Assembly: GCF_018130505.1 (NCBI RefSeq)
Contig: NZ_JAFCKH010000008.1
Span: 62,001-126,000 of the forward strand
Reading direction: 5' to 3'
DNA from: Bradyrhizobium tropiciagri
GTDB taxonomy: Bacteria > Pseudomonadota > Alphaproteobacteria > Rhizobiales > Xanthobacteraceae
Length of the DNA stretch: 64,000 nt
In this document: piece by piece, positions 8,098-16,974 of the stretch
Layout: each line of letters begins with the position of its first letter
Position numbering within the stretch: position 1 is the first letter of the stretch
Notes under the pieces: generated by a model
Seen by the model: the letters and a program-made list of their open reading frames with translations, nothing else
Database searches by the model: none
What the model was told of the DNA's origin: nothing
Program-made: the position numbers and the translations under genes

Positions 8098-8499
8098 ATG
8101 ACTGAGATGACCGCGGCCGAGACCGGCGCGCCGACGGGGGGCGTGCGCAGCCTGCTCCGGCTGGAGGGGCTGGCGTTGTTCCTCGGCATGACCATGCTCT
8201 ACGGGATCTGGGACGGCTCCTGGCTGGTCTACGTCGTGCTGTTCCTGGCGCCCGACCTGAGCTTCGCCGCCTATCTCGCCGGCCCGCGGTTCGGCGCCAT
8301 CGTCTACAACGCCGCTCACGCCTACCTCGCGCCGATGGCATTGATGACGATCGGCTTCGCCAGCGCCGAGCCGCTGGTGCTGTCGATCGCGATGATCTGG
8401 CTCGCCCATATCGGGCTCGACCGCGCGCTCGGCTATGGGCTGAAATACGAGAAGGGATTTGGCTACACCCATCTCGGCCGGATCGGGAAGCTCAGCTGA
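8098..8499 (+). CDS. DUF4260 family membrane protein
   Basis: 133 residues with about four hydrophobic helices after a 17-residue polar leader. The segments PDLSFAAYLAGPRFGA, YNAAHAYLAP and WLAHIGLDRALGYGLKYEKGFGYTHLGRIGK match the conserved pattern of the DUF4260 family (small integral membrane proteins of unknown role). ATG 8098 follows a GGGGGATAGGGCG purine stretch. The 3' end overlaps the convergent PilZ gene by eight bases. Confidence 0.78.
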   Translation: MTEMTAAETGAPTGGVRSLLRLEGLALFLGMTMLYGIWDGSWLVYVVLFLAPDLSFAAYLAGPRFGAIVYNAAHAYLAPMALMTIGFASAEPLVLSIAMIWLAHIGLDRALGYGLKYEKGFGYTHLGRIGKLS

Positions 8500-9322
8500 A
8501 CTGGACGCCGACCCGATCCCTGCGGCGCCAGACCACGCGGCACTGCCGCTCGGTGGATTCCATTTCCAGCACCATGCGAAAGCTGTCGGGGATCGCGGCA
8601 GGGTCGCTCACCTCGACGGCGGCGCCGGTCGCCGAGAGATTGCGCACGATGCAGGTCATGCTGCGCCGGGCAAAACTGATCCGCGCGGCACGCGCAACGT
8701 TGCGCCGCGCCGCCCTGCGCTTGTCGCCGCCGGCCGAGCCTGACTTCGCCGAGAAGCCGGGGCGGATCGAGCCCTGCAGCTCGACGGTGGCCTGCATGTC
8801 GAAATGCTTGACGATGTGCGCCCGGGTCTTTGCCACGGTCAATTGCAGCGACGCGAGGATATGCTCGATCTTGCCGCGGCTGCCGAACGGCAGCAGCAGG
8901 CGCTCGCAATCGACGCGCCGGTCGCTGGCGTCGATGGTCGAGAACACCATGTACACCGCGCAGCCGCCGGTGGCGCATGCCTTTGCCGGCTCCAAAGTGA
9001 TGCGGCGGAGCGACATCGGCACGACCTGCTCCATGGTCTTGCCGGCCCAGCTCGCATTGAAGGCCTCGACGACGTTCTCGCCCTGATACATGGCGCGGAA
9101 CTTGCGCAGCCGCCCCTCGCCCTCGACGGCCCAGGCCACGAGTTGCCTCGGATCGTGCATCGCAGGATCGGACTTGAATTCGGTGAAGGCCGGAAACGGC
9201 CGGCCGGCCGCCAGCTGATCCCAATGCTCCAGCAGGGCGCGCTGGCTTGCCGACCTGACCACGTCGGGCGCGATGAACCTGAAGCTCACTCCCCTCTCCG
9301 TGTCGGGCGCGTCGGCGCACAT
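8492..9322 (-). CDS. PAS-like sensor protein with C-terminal PilZ domain
   Basis: 276 residues. Residues about 10-170 resemble the PAS variant found in many Rhizobiales proteins (LLEHWDQLAAGRPFPAFTEF, DLQL-like core replaced here by RRITLEPAKAC, then LLLPFGSRGKIEHILASLQL). Residues about 200-276 are a PilZ domain: basic RRAARRNVAR block corresponding to the RxxxR c-di-GMP motif, then NLSATGAAVEV for D/NxSxxG, and VVWRRRDRVGVQFS as final strand. Probably a c-di-GMP effector with ligand input. It has no membrane segment and no operon partner. Confidence 0.75.
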   Translation of the reverse strand: MCADAPDTERGVSFRFIAPDVVRSASQRALLEHWDQLAAGRPFPAFTEFKSDPAMHDPRQLVAWAVEGEGRLRKFRAMYQGENVVEAFNASWAGKTMEQVVPMSLRRITLEPAKACATGGCAVYMVFSTIDASDRRVDCERLLLPFGSRGKIEHILASLQLTVAKTRAHIVKHFDMQATVELQGSIRPGFSAKSGSAGGDKRRAARRNVARAARISFARRSMTCIVRNLSATGAAVEVSDPAAIPDSFRMVLEMESTERQCRVVWRRRDRVGVQFS

Positions 9323-9471
9323 CCTTAAAGAACCACTGCTTAAGGATCGCTGAGCGGATGCCGGCTCAATCCCCGCTCTAACGCACGGCAGGCATCAGAC
9401 AGCCGCTTGGCAGCGTTAGTCGCTTGTTTACGAATAGGTGGATGAAGGACGATCCGGTTCGACAGGAAGGG

Positions 9472-9494
9472 ATGGCCGGGACAAGCCCCGCCAT
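9472..9494. repeat. short palindromic repeat
   Basis: ATGGCCGGG (9472-9480) and CCCCGCCAT (9486-9494) pair with one mismatch around ACAAG, immediately downstream of the DUF4919-like gene. 9323-9501 holds nothing else recognised. Confidence 0.5.
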
Positions 9495-9501
9495 GACGGC
9501 G

Positions 9502-10150
9502 CTACTGCTTGTTCTGCAGCATGCGCTCCAGCTGTGCCGTCGGGCGGTCGACGTTGAAATAGAGCGTGACCAGTTGATCCGAGTCGCGCTTTTTGGCTTC
9601 GATGCGGTCGAACGCTGATCCGCCGTGGTTGACCAGCGCCTGCTTGACCCGGAGCAGCGCCTGCGCACGCAGGATGCTGTATTCCTCGTCGATGCTGATG
9701 ACCACGAAGGCGGTCTCCGGGCTCTTGCCGTCGCCCGATTTGAGTACGGATTTCATCAGCCCTGCAAAACACCACGAACTCGCGCTGCGCCTCGGCGTCA
9801 TGGCCGGCCTTTTTTTCGCACAGCGCGGTGATCAAGTGGGCGTCCATTTGGACGAAATTGGCCGCGAACACCTCCTTCGCCTGCGCCGTCGCGGTGGCGC
9901 AATCGCCGGCTGCGTAGGCCTTCTTCATCTCGCCGAGCTGCTCCCGTGCAGCACTGTAGGGCGCGTACTTGGCACTGGCGGCGTAGGACATGCGAAACGC
10001 CGTGTAGTCGATATCGGCCTTCCCAGCCATCAGCTGCGCGACGAAATCGTCGTAGGTCGGATCGGCGGCGCGGGCGTGTCGCGAGGGCAAGGCCAGCCCG
10101 ACCGCGAGCCCGATCAGCAGCAAGACAGCGCCTGCCCGCCTCGACATCAT
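9502..10150 (-). pseudogene. DUF4919-like exported protein, frameshifted
   Basis: Two overlapping frames together make one protein of about 215 residues. The first (start ATG 10150, GGAGG 11 bases upstream) gives a signal peptide (LALPSRHARA) and continues to EAQREFVVF. The second gives AGLMKSVLKSGDGKSPETAFVVISIDEEYSILRAQ to QLERMLQNKQ, ending at 9502. The join is at the A4 run 9766-9769 (T4 on the coding strand); three bases there would restore one frame. The combined sequence matches the DUF4919 layout (paired SGDG-S-TA, IS-DEEY blocks). It is either a true frameshift mutation or a one-base homopolymer sequencing error. Confidence 0.75.
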
Positions 10151-10249
10151 GATCACGCATTCCTCCATCAAGTTGCGGTAGATAGTCGCCTGATTCCACC
10201 GCTCCCGCAAGGCGCGAGCGAGATCATCCGAACGACCGACGGTAGCAAC

Positions 10250-11113
10250 TTACGCGAAGCGGCGCGCGAACACGACGCAGCCGACGACGAGGCAGGTCGC
10301 CGCGACCATCGTCCACGGCACCTGTTCGTGCAGCAGCAGGCCGGCCAGTGCGAGGCCGAAGAACGGCTGCAGCAGCTGCAGCTGCCCGACGCTGGCGATG
10401 CCGCCGATCGCCAGCCCGCGATACCAGAACACGAAGCCGACCAGCATGCTGAACACCGAGACATAGGCGAGCCCGAGCCAGGCCGGCGCGCCGACGCTGC
10501 TTAAGCCCGGCGGCAGCGTCAGGATCGTCATCAGCAGCACCACCGGCAGCGACAGCACCAGCGCCCAGGAGATCACCTGCCAGCCGCCGAGCCGGCGCGA
10601 CAAGGTCGCGCCCTCGGCATAGCCGAGACCGCAGACGATGATGGCGGCGACCATCAGGAGATCACCGGTCAGCGAGGCCGAGCCGTCATTCGACAGCGCG
10701 AAGGCGCCGACCGTCAGGCTGCCGACGCCGGAGAACAGCCAGAACAGCGGCTTCGGCCGCTCGCCGCCGCGCAGCACGCCGAACACGGCGGTCGCCAGCG
10801 GCAAGAGGCCGATGAACACGATCGAATGCGCCGAGTTGATGTGTTGCAGCGCGAGCGCGGTCAGCAGCGGAAAGCCGATCACGACGCCGAGCGCGGTGAT
10901 CGTCAGCGACACCAGGTCATCGCGCTTCGGCCACGGCTGCCGCAATACGCCGAGCAGCGCCGCGCCGAGCAGCGCCGCGATCAGCGCACGCGCCGAGGTC
11001 AGGAACAGCGGCGTGAAGCCGCCGACCGCAACCCGCGTCGCCGGCAGCGAGCCGGAGAAAATGATGACGCCGAGCAGCCCGCTGCCCCAGCCGTCGATCG
11101 AAGCCTTGTCCAT
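10250..11113 (-). CDS. DMT-superfamily (EamA) transporter
   Basis: 287 residues with ten hydrophobic helices arranged as two EamA repeats of five (about 10-130 and 150-280). The signature of the drug/metabolite transporter family is visible in SARALIAALLGA and in the second-half GQLQLLQPFFGLALAGLLLHEQV. Substrates of such exporters include amino acids and small metabolites. It is divergent from a MocR-type regulator gene, a pairing often seen for regulator and target transporter, so it may export a metabolite linked to that regulator; this is inference. Confidence 0.87.
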   Translation of the reverse strand: MDKASIDGWGSGLLGVIIFSGSLPATRVAVGGFTPLFLTSARALIAALLGAALLGVLRQPWPKRDDLVSLTITALGVVIGFPLLTALALQHINSAHSIVFIGLLPLATAVFGVLRGGERPKPLFWLFSGVGSLTVGAFALSNDGSASLTGDLLMVAAIIVCGLGYAEGATLSRRLGGWQVISWALVLSLPVVLLMTILTLPPGLSSVGAPAWLGLAYVSVFSMLVGFVFWYRGLAIGGIASVGQLQLLQPFFGLALAGLLLHEQVPWTMVAATCLVVGCVVFARRFA

Positions 11114-11218
11114 TTGACCTTACCTTCCGAGACGCAAGCATAGCCGGGGCGGGCTGGCCAAGGCAGCTACAGATCAGTACAATATCGCAAAACTGTATGG
11201 GTGAAGGTAGGCATACAC

Positions 11219-12640
11219 ATGCAGCAGCAGCTATCCGACGACGGCAAGGCCACGCGGACCGCCGAGGTGATGGGCGCGATCCGCGCCAGGGTGGCGAGCC
11301 GTACGCTGGCGGCCGGCGACCGCCTGCCCTCGATCCGCAGCTTTGCGGCCACCATGAGCGTATCGCCCTCCACCGTCGTCGAGGCCTATGACCGGCTGGT
11401 GGCCGAGGGGCTGATCCGCGCGCGGCCCGGCTCCGGCTTCTACGTCTCCGCAACCGCGTTGCCGCCGCTGGCGCTGGCAAAGGACCAGCCGCAGCGCGAC
11501 CGCGCGGTCGATCCGTTCTGGGTGTCGCGGCAATCGCTCGACGCCGACGATGCGGCGCTGAAGCCGGGCTGCGGCTGGCTGCCGGCCGAGTGGATGCCGA
11601 CCGAGGCGCTGCGCCGGGCGTTTCGTGGCATGGCACGCGCCGAGGATGCGCTGCTCGCGGATTACGGCGCGACGCGCGGTTCGCTGGCGCTGCGCCGCAT
11701 CCTGATGGCGCGCTTCGCCGATGAGGGACTGGAGGTGCCGCCCGAGCAGCTGCTGCTGACCGCGTCCGGCACGCAGGCGATCGACCTGATCTGCCGCTTC
11801 CTGCTGCGGCCCGGCGACGCCGTGCTGGTCGACGATCCCTGCTACTTCAATTTCCGTGCGCTGCTGCGCGCCCATCAGGTGAAGATCGTCAGCGTGCCCT
11901 ACACCGCCGTGGGGCCGGATGTCGCGCGCTTCGAGGCGGTGCTCGCGGCCGAGCGGCCGCGGCTCTACGTCACCAACTCGGCGCTGCATAATCCGACCGG
12001 CGCCACGCTGTCGCCGCAGACCGCGCACCGCGTGCTGAACGCGGCGGCGGCCCATGACCTCACGATCGTCGAGGACGACATCTTCGCCGATTTCGAGCCC
12101 GAGCCCTCGGCACGGCTCGCCGCGCTCGACGGGCTCAACCGCGTGATCCGGATCGGAAGCTTCTCCAAGACACTGTCAGCCTCGGTGCGCTGTGGCTTCA
12201 TCGCCGCGCGCGCCGACTGGATCGACGATCTCGTCGACCTGCAGGTCGCGACCGGTTTTGGTGGCCCGAGCGCGGTCGCCACCGAGATCATTGCCAGCGT
12301 GCTGGTCAGCGGCTTCTATCGCAAGCACGTCGAGGAGCTGCGCCGGCGGCTGGTGCGCGCCCGCCGCGACATCGGCGACAAGCTGCAGCGCGTCGGCATC
12401 GAGCCGTGGCTGATGCCGCGCGGCGGCTTCTATCTGTGGTGCCGCCTGCCCGAGGCTTGCGACTCCGCCGATGTGGCGCGCGCGGCGCTAGCGGACAACG
12501 TCGTGCTGGCGCCGGGCAACGTCTTCAGCGCCTCGCAGACCGCGGCCGCCTACATGCGCTTCAACGTCGCGCAGTGCCGCGACCCGAAGCTGATGCCGGC
12601 GCTGCAGCGCGCGATCGGCCGGTTGCCGGCCGTCACGTGA
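11219..12640 (+). CDS. MocR-type GntR/aminotransferase transcriptional regulator
   Basis: 473 residues from ATG 11219 (AAGGTAGG upstream); a GTG at 11201 adds six residues. The N-terminal winged helix (about 10-80) shows RLPSIRSFAATMSVSPSTVVEAYDRLVAEGLI. The remainder is a fold-type I aminotransferase domain with NPTG, VEDDIFADF and the PLP-binding lysine in SFSKTLSASVR (Lys317). MocR regulators use PLP-bound effectors and often control a neighbouring gene. The 105-base gap to the divergent DMT transporter should hold the shared control region. Confidence 0.9.
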   Translation: MQQQLSDDGKATRTAEVMGAIRARVASRTLAAGDRLPSIRSFAATMSVSPSTVVEAYDRLVAEGLIRARPGSGFYVSATALPPLALAKDQPQRDRAVDPFWVSRQSLDADDAALKPGCGWLPAEWMPTEALRRAFRGMARAEDALLADYGATRGSLALRRILMARFADEGLEVPPEQLLLTASGTQAIDLICRFLLRPGDAVLVDDPCYFNFRALLRAHQVKIVSVPYTAVGPDVARFEAVLAAERPRLYVTNSALHNPTGATLSPQTAHRVLNAAAAHDLTIVEDDIFADFEPEPSARLAALDGLNRVIRIGSFSKTLSASVRCGFIAARADWIDDLVDLQVATGFGGPSAVATEIIASVLVSGFYRKHVEELRRRLVRARRDIGDKLQRVGIEPWLMPRGGFYLWCRLPEACDSADVARAALADNVVLAPGNVFSASQTAAAYMRFNVAQCRDPKLMPALQRAIGRLPAVT

Positions 12641-12660
12641 TTTCAGATCATGACGACGCT

Positions 12661-12813
12661 GCGCTCCCTCTCCCCGTTCTTACGGGGAGAGGGTTGGGGT
12701 GAGGGGCTCTCTGGCACATACCGTGATAGCTGAGTTTGCGGAGGCTCCCCCTCACCCGGAACGCATCTCACGATGCGTTCCGACCTCTCCCCGCACGCGG
12801 GGCGAGGTGAAGC
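12661..12813. repeat. compound palindromic repeat element
   Basis: Contains CTCTCCCCGTTCTTACGGGG hairpin at its left, then GGAACGCAT/ATGCGTTCC (12758-12781 region) and a CCCCGCACGCGGGG hairpin at its right, with CCCCTCACC / GGTGAGGGG complementarity between the halves. It fills the space between convergent genes. Arrays like this are common between genes in Rhizobiales (recollection). Confidence 0.7.
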
Positions 12814-12826
12814 GGAGTCCGCTGGG

Positions 12827-13483
12827 CTATTTCTCGCCGACCTTGAACGGCTCCTCCTTGCCGGGCGGCACGGTCTCCTCGGACATCGCCAGCAGCATCG
12901 CGACCATCACATAATTGCCGGCGACCGCGGTGAGGTCGACGATCTGCTGATCGTTGAACACCTTCTTGGCCCGCGCGTAGGTCTCGTCAGAGACCTTCTT
13001 GGTCGTGGTCAGCTCGGTGACGAAGTCGTACACCACGGCCTCATCCTCGGCCATCTTCGACGGGCGGTTGCCTGCCTTCAGCTCGGCGATGACATCGGCC
13101 GGCAAGCCGGCCTTGGCGGCGAGCGGCGCGTGCGCGAACCATTCGACCTGCGAGCGCCACTGCCGGCCGATGATCAGGATCGCGAACTCGTTGAGTTTGG
13201 TCGGCACCGAGGTCTGCCAGCGCAGATAATAGAACAGATCGTACAGCCGCTGGCCGAGCACGGGGCTGCGGATCATCGGGTTGTAGGGCCCGCCGATGCC
13301 GACGCTCGACACCTTCATGATGGCTTCGCCGAGCGGCTTCTGCTGCTCGTTGAGCTGGTCCATGGTGAGCTGCGGAAAGCGCGGCTCCTTGCTGGTGGCG
13401 GGCGCTGAAAACATCGTGGCCGCGACCCAGCCGGTTGCGGCAGCAAGCGTGAGCGACGACAACCAGACTGATGCTGAATGCAT
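12827..13483 (-). CDS. carboxymuconolactone decarboxylase-family protein, exported
   Basis: 218 residues. Residues 1-30 look like a signal peptide or anchor. The helical core LNEFAILIIGRQWRSQVEWFAHAPLAAKAGL followed by EDEAVVYDFVTEL and NDQQIVDLTAVAGNYVMVAMLLA is the CMD/AhpD-like pattern. The CxxC pair of AhpD peroxidases is absent, so peroxidase activity is unlikely; the family includes gamma-carboxymuconolactone decarboxylases and lactonase-like proteins. Substrate unknown. Confidence 0.78.
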   Translation of the reverse strand: MHSASVWLSSLTLAAATGWVAATMFSAPATSKEPRFPQLTMDQLNEQQKPLGEAIMKVSSVGIGGPYNPMIRSPVLGQRLYDLFYYLRWQTSVPTKLNEFAILIIGRQWRSQVEWFAHAPLAAKAGLPADVIAELKAGNRPSKMAEDEAVVYDFVTELTTTKKVSDETYARAKKVFNDQQIVDLTAVAGNYVMVAMLLAMSEETVPPGKEEPFKVGEK

Positions 13484-13525
13484 TGGTTTCCTCCAGTGTT
13501 CTTGTCGGAGGAATCTAGCCGGGCC

Positions 13526-13552
13526 GCGCGCCGCCGACCAGCCGCGGCGCGC
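13526..13552 (-). terminator. GC-rich hairpin after the beta-lactamase gene
   Basis: Nine-base perfect stem GCGCGCCGC (13526-13534) / GCGGCGCGC (13544-13552), 13 bases past the beta-lactamase stop. No T tract follows, so it may act through RNA stability instead of intrinsic termination. Confidence 0.4.
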
Positions 13553-13565
13553 GCAGGTCAGATCG

Positions 13566-14378
13566 TCACAACGCGACGATGTCGGTGAGGCATTGCTGCG
13601 TCACGCTCATCCGCGCGTCGATCTGCGCCTGGGTCTTGCAGTCCATGTTCATCGCGAACACGGTGATATCAGACCCCTTCTCGACCCAGCCGACCAGCCA
13701 GCCGAGCGAGCCATGCTCCTTGTCGGTCAGGCCGGTCTTGGCGCGGATCACGGCGTCGCCGACTTTCGTGACGGGAAGAATGTCGCGGACCAGCTCCTGG
13801 CTGCGCTTGCCGACTGGCAGCACGCCGCGGCGCAGCCGGTCGAGGAAATCGACCTGCTGCACCGGATCGATCCGCAGATCGCCCGACACCCAGAAGCGGT
13901 CGATGCCGCCACCGATGTCGCGGTTGCCGTAGTCGACGATGTCGACATATTTCTTCATCCGCTCCTCGCCGATCCGGCGGGCGATCTCCTGAAACACCGG
14001 AAAGGCCGACACCGCGATCGCCGAGCGCAGCGTGTGATCCTTGTTCCAGGCCTCGATGCTGCGCGTCACGCCATCCCACTTGAAGACGTCCTTGTCGGGA
14101 TCCTGCACGACGCCGGTCTCGAGCGCGATCAGCGCGTTCGGGATCTTGAAGGTCGAGGCCGGCAATTTGCCCTCGCCCGAGCGGGTCTTGTCGCTGGCGA
14201 CGATCAGATAGTCGTCGACCTTGTAACCGACGAAAGTGCCCTCGGTGCCGAGATCGAAGAACCGCTTTTGCAGGTCGTCGCGAAACTCGCTGCGCTGGTA
14301 CGACACGTTGGCGAAGCTGCGCGACGGCAGCATGCTCGCGGCGGCAAACAGACCGAGCGCATGGCGGCGATTGATCAC
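13566..14378 (-). CDS. class D (OXA-type) beta-lactamase
   Basis: 270 residues from GTG 14378, giving an N-terminus with NRRHALGLFAAAS, a twin-arginine-like signal ending SFA. No good Shine-Dalgarno precedes, so the start is uncertain (ATG 14426 is an alternative). Active-site motifs: STFK (Ser75, Lys78), SAF at 124-126 where SxV is usual, YGN (150-152), Trp163 and KTG (214-216). All catalytic residues are present, but valine of the second motif, which covers the carboxylated lysine, is phenylalanine. It should hydrolyse beta-lactams in the periplasm; spectrum cannot be predicted. Chromosomal, no mobile context. Confidence 0.87.
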   Translation of the reverse strand: MINRRHALGLFAAASMLPSRSFANVSYQRSEFRDDLQKRFFDLGTEGTFVGYKVDDYLIVASDKTRSGEGKLPASTFKIPNALIALETGVVQDPDKDVFKWDGVTRSIEAWNKDHTLRSAIAVSAFPVFQEIARRIGEERMKKYVDIVDYGNRDIGGGIDRFWVSGDLRIDPVQQVDFLDRLRRGVLPVGKRSQELVRDILPVTKVGDAVIRAKTGLTDKEHGSLGWLVGWVEKGSDITVFAMNMDCKTQAQIDARMSVTQQCLTDIVAL

Positions 14379-14451
14379 GGTGGAACTCGAACCGGTTCTC
14401 GAGATGGACAACGCTGGTGATGCCATCGTGACGGACGATTGGCAACAAGTC

Positions 14452-14715
14452 TCAGCGCGCCCTCCCCGACAGCCGCAGCACGAACACCAGCACCTCGGCG
14501 ACGGCCTTGTAGAGCTCGGCCGGGATCTCGTCGCCGAGCTCGACATTGGAGAGCGCGCCGGCCAGCACCTCGTTCTCCTCGATCGGGATGTCGTGCGCCT
14601 TGGCGACCTCGATGATCTTGGCGCCGATCGCGCCCTTGCCTTTTGCCACCACGCGCGGCGCGCCGGCGTGGTCGTAATGCAGGGCGACCGCGAGCTGGTT
14701 TGCCGTGTCGCTCAT
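14452..14715 (-). CDS. orphan FlhB/YscU C-terminal-domain protein (FlhX-like)
   Basis: 87 residues that align only to the part of FlhB after its NPTH autocleavage site: VALHYDHAGAPRVVAKGKG, AKAHDIPIEENEVLAGALS, GDEIPAELYKAVAEVLVFV. It has neither the NPTH motif nor the transmembrane half. Such stand-alone FlhB_C proteins (sometimes called FlhX) exist in flagellated bacteria and can substitute for the cleaved domain in substrate switching. Its start overlaps the FliK-like gene stop by four bases (ATGA), so the two are translationally coupled. Confidence 0.87.
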   Translation of the reverse strand: MSDTANQLAVALHYDHAGAPRVVAKGKGAIGAKIIEVAKAHDIPIEENEVLAGALSNVELGDEIPAELYKAVAEVLVFVLRLSGRAR

Positions 14716-16334
14716 GTGGCGCGGTCCAGGAAATGGCCGGCGCGCGCCGGCGCGGGCTGTGGCGGCGTGCCGTCGCGGACTTCGATCTCACCGGGCGTGA
14801 GCTCGGCCCGCGTCAGTGCCTGGCTCAACTCGGCGGCGCTGGCGCGCAGCTGCGCAGCGGTCGAGGGACGCTCGGCCCACATCCGCACCGAGGTGCGCTC
14901 GCCGCTCAGCGCGACCAGCGCATGCACCGGGCCCGCCGGCTCGACATCGAGCGTGAAGCGCGCGCGCCACACCCGCTTGGCGGCCTCGACTTCGATGCCG
15001 CCGCCATCGCGGGAAATCTCGAACTGCGCCATCGCCGTGCCCTGCTGGCTCAGGAACGGGATCTCGAAATTCCAGCGCGGCACGGTCGCATCGAGCTGCG
15101 GCCGCGCCGGGTCGGCGCGGTCCGGCAGCGAGGCGACCTGCAGCAGCGTCTGCCGTGCCAGCGCCGCGTCGGTGTTATCAAGCAGGCGGTGGGTGACGGT
15201 GGCGAGCGGCGCGCCCGGGGCGATCGACGGCTCCGCCACCGGTTGCGCGGCGGGCAGCGCGCCGCGAAATGGCGGCGGCGCCGCGGCGCGCGCGAGCGTG
15301 TCACCGGCCGGCAGCTCCCGTGCACCGGCGCCCTGGCGGGTCGGCCCGCCGAGCTCGTGCACCGCCTCCTGAAGCAGATTGAGCGCGCCGCCCGCGGACG
15401 GCCCGGCGTCCAGCGCTTCGGCCAGCGCAGTGGCAAGGCCCGGGCCGCGCGGGGTGAGGTCGGCAGCGGCAGCTACCGGCACGCGCGCCTGCGGCAGCAG
15501 GATTTCCTGCAGGTCGAAATCGCGCGCGCCCGGCGGCACGAGGCTGGGCGCCGCGGCGGGGCTCGCCGGCACCTGCACGCTCGGAGCGGCGGCAGGCCTA
15601 GCCGTATCGGCCGCCGCGCCCAGCGACGACAGCGTCTGGCGCAGCACGATCAGCGCGGCCTTGAGATCGGGGGCGCTGCCGCTTGACGGCACCGCGCCAG
15701 AGCCGAGCGAAGCCTCGAACAACAGGCCGGATTTCTGGAACGCCGCCCTGACGTCGGCGCCACTGAGGTTCTCGTCGAGACTTGTCTGCTGCGCCAGTAC
15801 CTGCGCGATGGCGGCCTGCAGCTTCGGCGGCAGATTGGCGGACGTAACCGCCGCCAGATTGGCAAACAGCGTGGCCTGGCTGCCCTGCGCGGCCGCCGCG
15901 CCCTGCGCAGCCGCGGTGACGGCGACGTGCTCGAGCGGCGTCAGCACGGCTCGTGGCGCGGCCTGAGGGGCGAGAGCGGGATCGGTCACGACGGCCGGCG
16001 ACACCCTCGCGGCCCCGCCACCGTCGGCCCGCGGGGCGGCCGAGTTCGGTTCCACCAGCTCCCGTCCGACCAAGTCCGGCTCGACCATTTGGAGGCGAAC
16101 CCCGTCACTGTCCTGCGAGACCGCAAGCTGCAGGTTCTGCCCCGGCTGCAGCGGGACTTCGGTCTGGACGTCGATCGACAGGCTCGCGATCGCGATCCGC
16201 ACCAGATCTGCGGACAACACCTTGAGCACCTGCGCACTGACGACGGTGCCCGGCTGCAGCGTGAACTCAGGCGCCCCCCCGCCCGCGTCCTCGGAGGCCG
16301 GCACCGGCAGTACAGGGTTGATGGCGATTGCCAT
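14712..16334 (-). CDS. FliK-like flagellar hook-length control protein
   Basis: 540 residues from ATG 16334. Residues 20-90 contain a small beta domain (PGTVVSAQVLKVL, VPLQPGQNLQLAVSQDSDGVRL); 100-400 is low-complexity Ala/Pro-rich, as expected for a molecular ruler; the last 120 residues (WNFEIPFLSQQGTAMAQFEI, ARFTLDVEPAGPVHALVAL, VRMWAERPSTAAQLRASAAEL) match the Flg_hook domain that contacts FlhB. The coupled FlhB_C-like gene downstream strongly supports a role in export switching. No other flagellar gene is in the window. Confidence 0.82.
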   Translation of the reverse strand: MAIAINPVLPVPASEDAGGGAPEFTLQPGTVVSAQVLKVLSADLVRIAIASLSIDVQTEVPLQPGQNLQLAVSQDSDGVRLQMVEPDLVGRELVEPNSAAPRADGGGAARVSPAVVTDPALAPQAAPRAVLTPLEHVAVTAAAQGAAAAQGSQATLFANLAAVTSANLPPKLQAAIAQVLAQQTSLDENLSGADVRAAFQKSGLLFEASLGSGAVPSSGSAPDLKAALIVLRQTLSSLGAAADTARPAAAPSVQVPASPAAAPSLVPPGARDFDLQEILLPQARVPVAAAADLTPRGPGLATALAEALDAGPSAGGALNLLQEAVHELGGPTRQGAGARELPAGDTLARAAAPPPFRGALPAAQPVAEPSIAPGAPLATVTHRLLDNTDAALARQTLLQVASLPDRADPARPQLDATVPRWNFEIPFLSQQGTAMAQFEISRDGGGIEVEAAKRVWRARFTLDVEPAGPVHALVALSGERTSVRMWAERPSTAAQLRASAAELSQALTRAELTPGEIEVRDGTPPQPAPARAGHFLDRAT

Positions 16335-16470
16335 AGCGAAGGTCTCGGCCAAGCGGCAGGATCAACGATGATCGATGCGGAAGAGCACCCTCCCGCATCC
16401 CGCGCTCGAAGCTAGCCCGGCGTCGTAAACCTCGCGTTAACCCCGGCGTATAAGGCCCCGGGAGCCGTTC

Positions 16471-16974
16471 TCAGTGCGGGCCGGCGATGACCGCCCAATA
16501 GCGCCTGCCGTTGCTGTTCGGATCGGAGCTGTCGCTTGCAGAGAAGACGAGGCCGGTATCGGTCCAGTGCGCGAAGCTGCCGCCACCGGCACTAACCTCG
16601 GTGAAGGAGCTATGCGACGGTCCAAGCGGCCTCGTGCCTTCGTAGACAACGATTGGCGAACGCGTGTCGCGCTCGATATTGGGGCGATCCGCCAAGCTCG
16701 CCAGTTGGCGGTATTCGGGCGGCAAGGTGGCGCGGAATGCGGCCTTACTCAATGGCTCAAACGGCCGGAGCAGCGGCACGACGACCTGCCCTTTCGGGCG
16801 CGGATCCTGCCACGAACGCTGCAGCCAGAGCGCCGCAGTGAAGTACACTACAATACCGATCGCGACGCACAGCGGCACGAGACCCACATTCCAGACGAAC
16901 GGAAAGGCTCGCCCGACCGACGGAAAGGCTCGGCTGGTCCGTACCGGTTCCACAATCCACAGGGACATCTGCAC
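16471..16974 (-). CDS. hypothetical single-pass membrane protein
   Basis: 167 residues. One transmembrane helix at about 28-50 (VWNVGLVPLCVAIGIVVYFTAALWL), then a soluble part that is probably periplasmic. The C-terminus, FAHWTDTGLVFSASDSSDPNSNGRRYWAV, resembles an end motif seen in various Rhizobiales proteins with different enzymatic domains, but no domain is recognised here. ATG 16974 or 16968 are both possible. Function unknown. Confidence 0.6.
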   Translation of the reverse strand: MQMSLWIVEPVRTSRAFPSVGRAFPFVWNVGLVPLCVAIGIVVYFTAALWLQRSWQDPRPKGQVVVPLLRPFEPLSKAAFRATLPPEYRQLASLADRPNIERDTRSPIVVYEGTRPLGPSHSSFTEVSAGGGSFAHWTDTGLVFSASDSSDPNSNGRRYWAVIAGPH

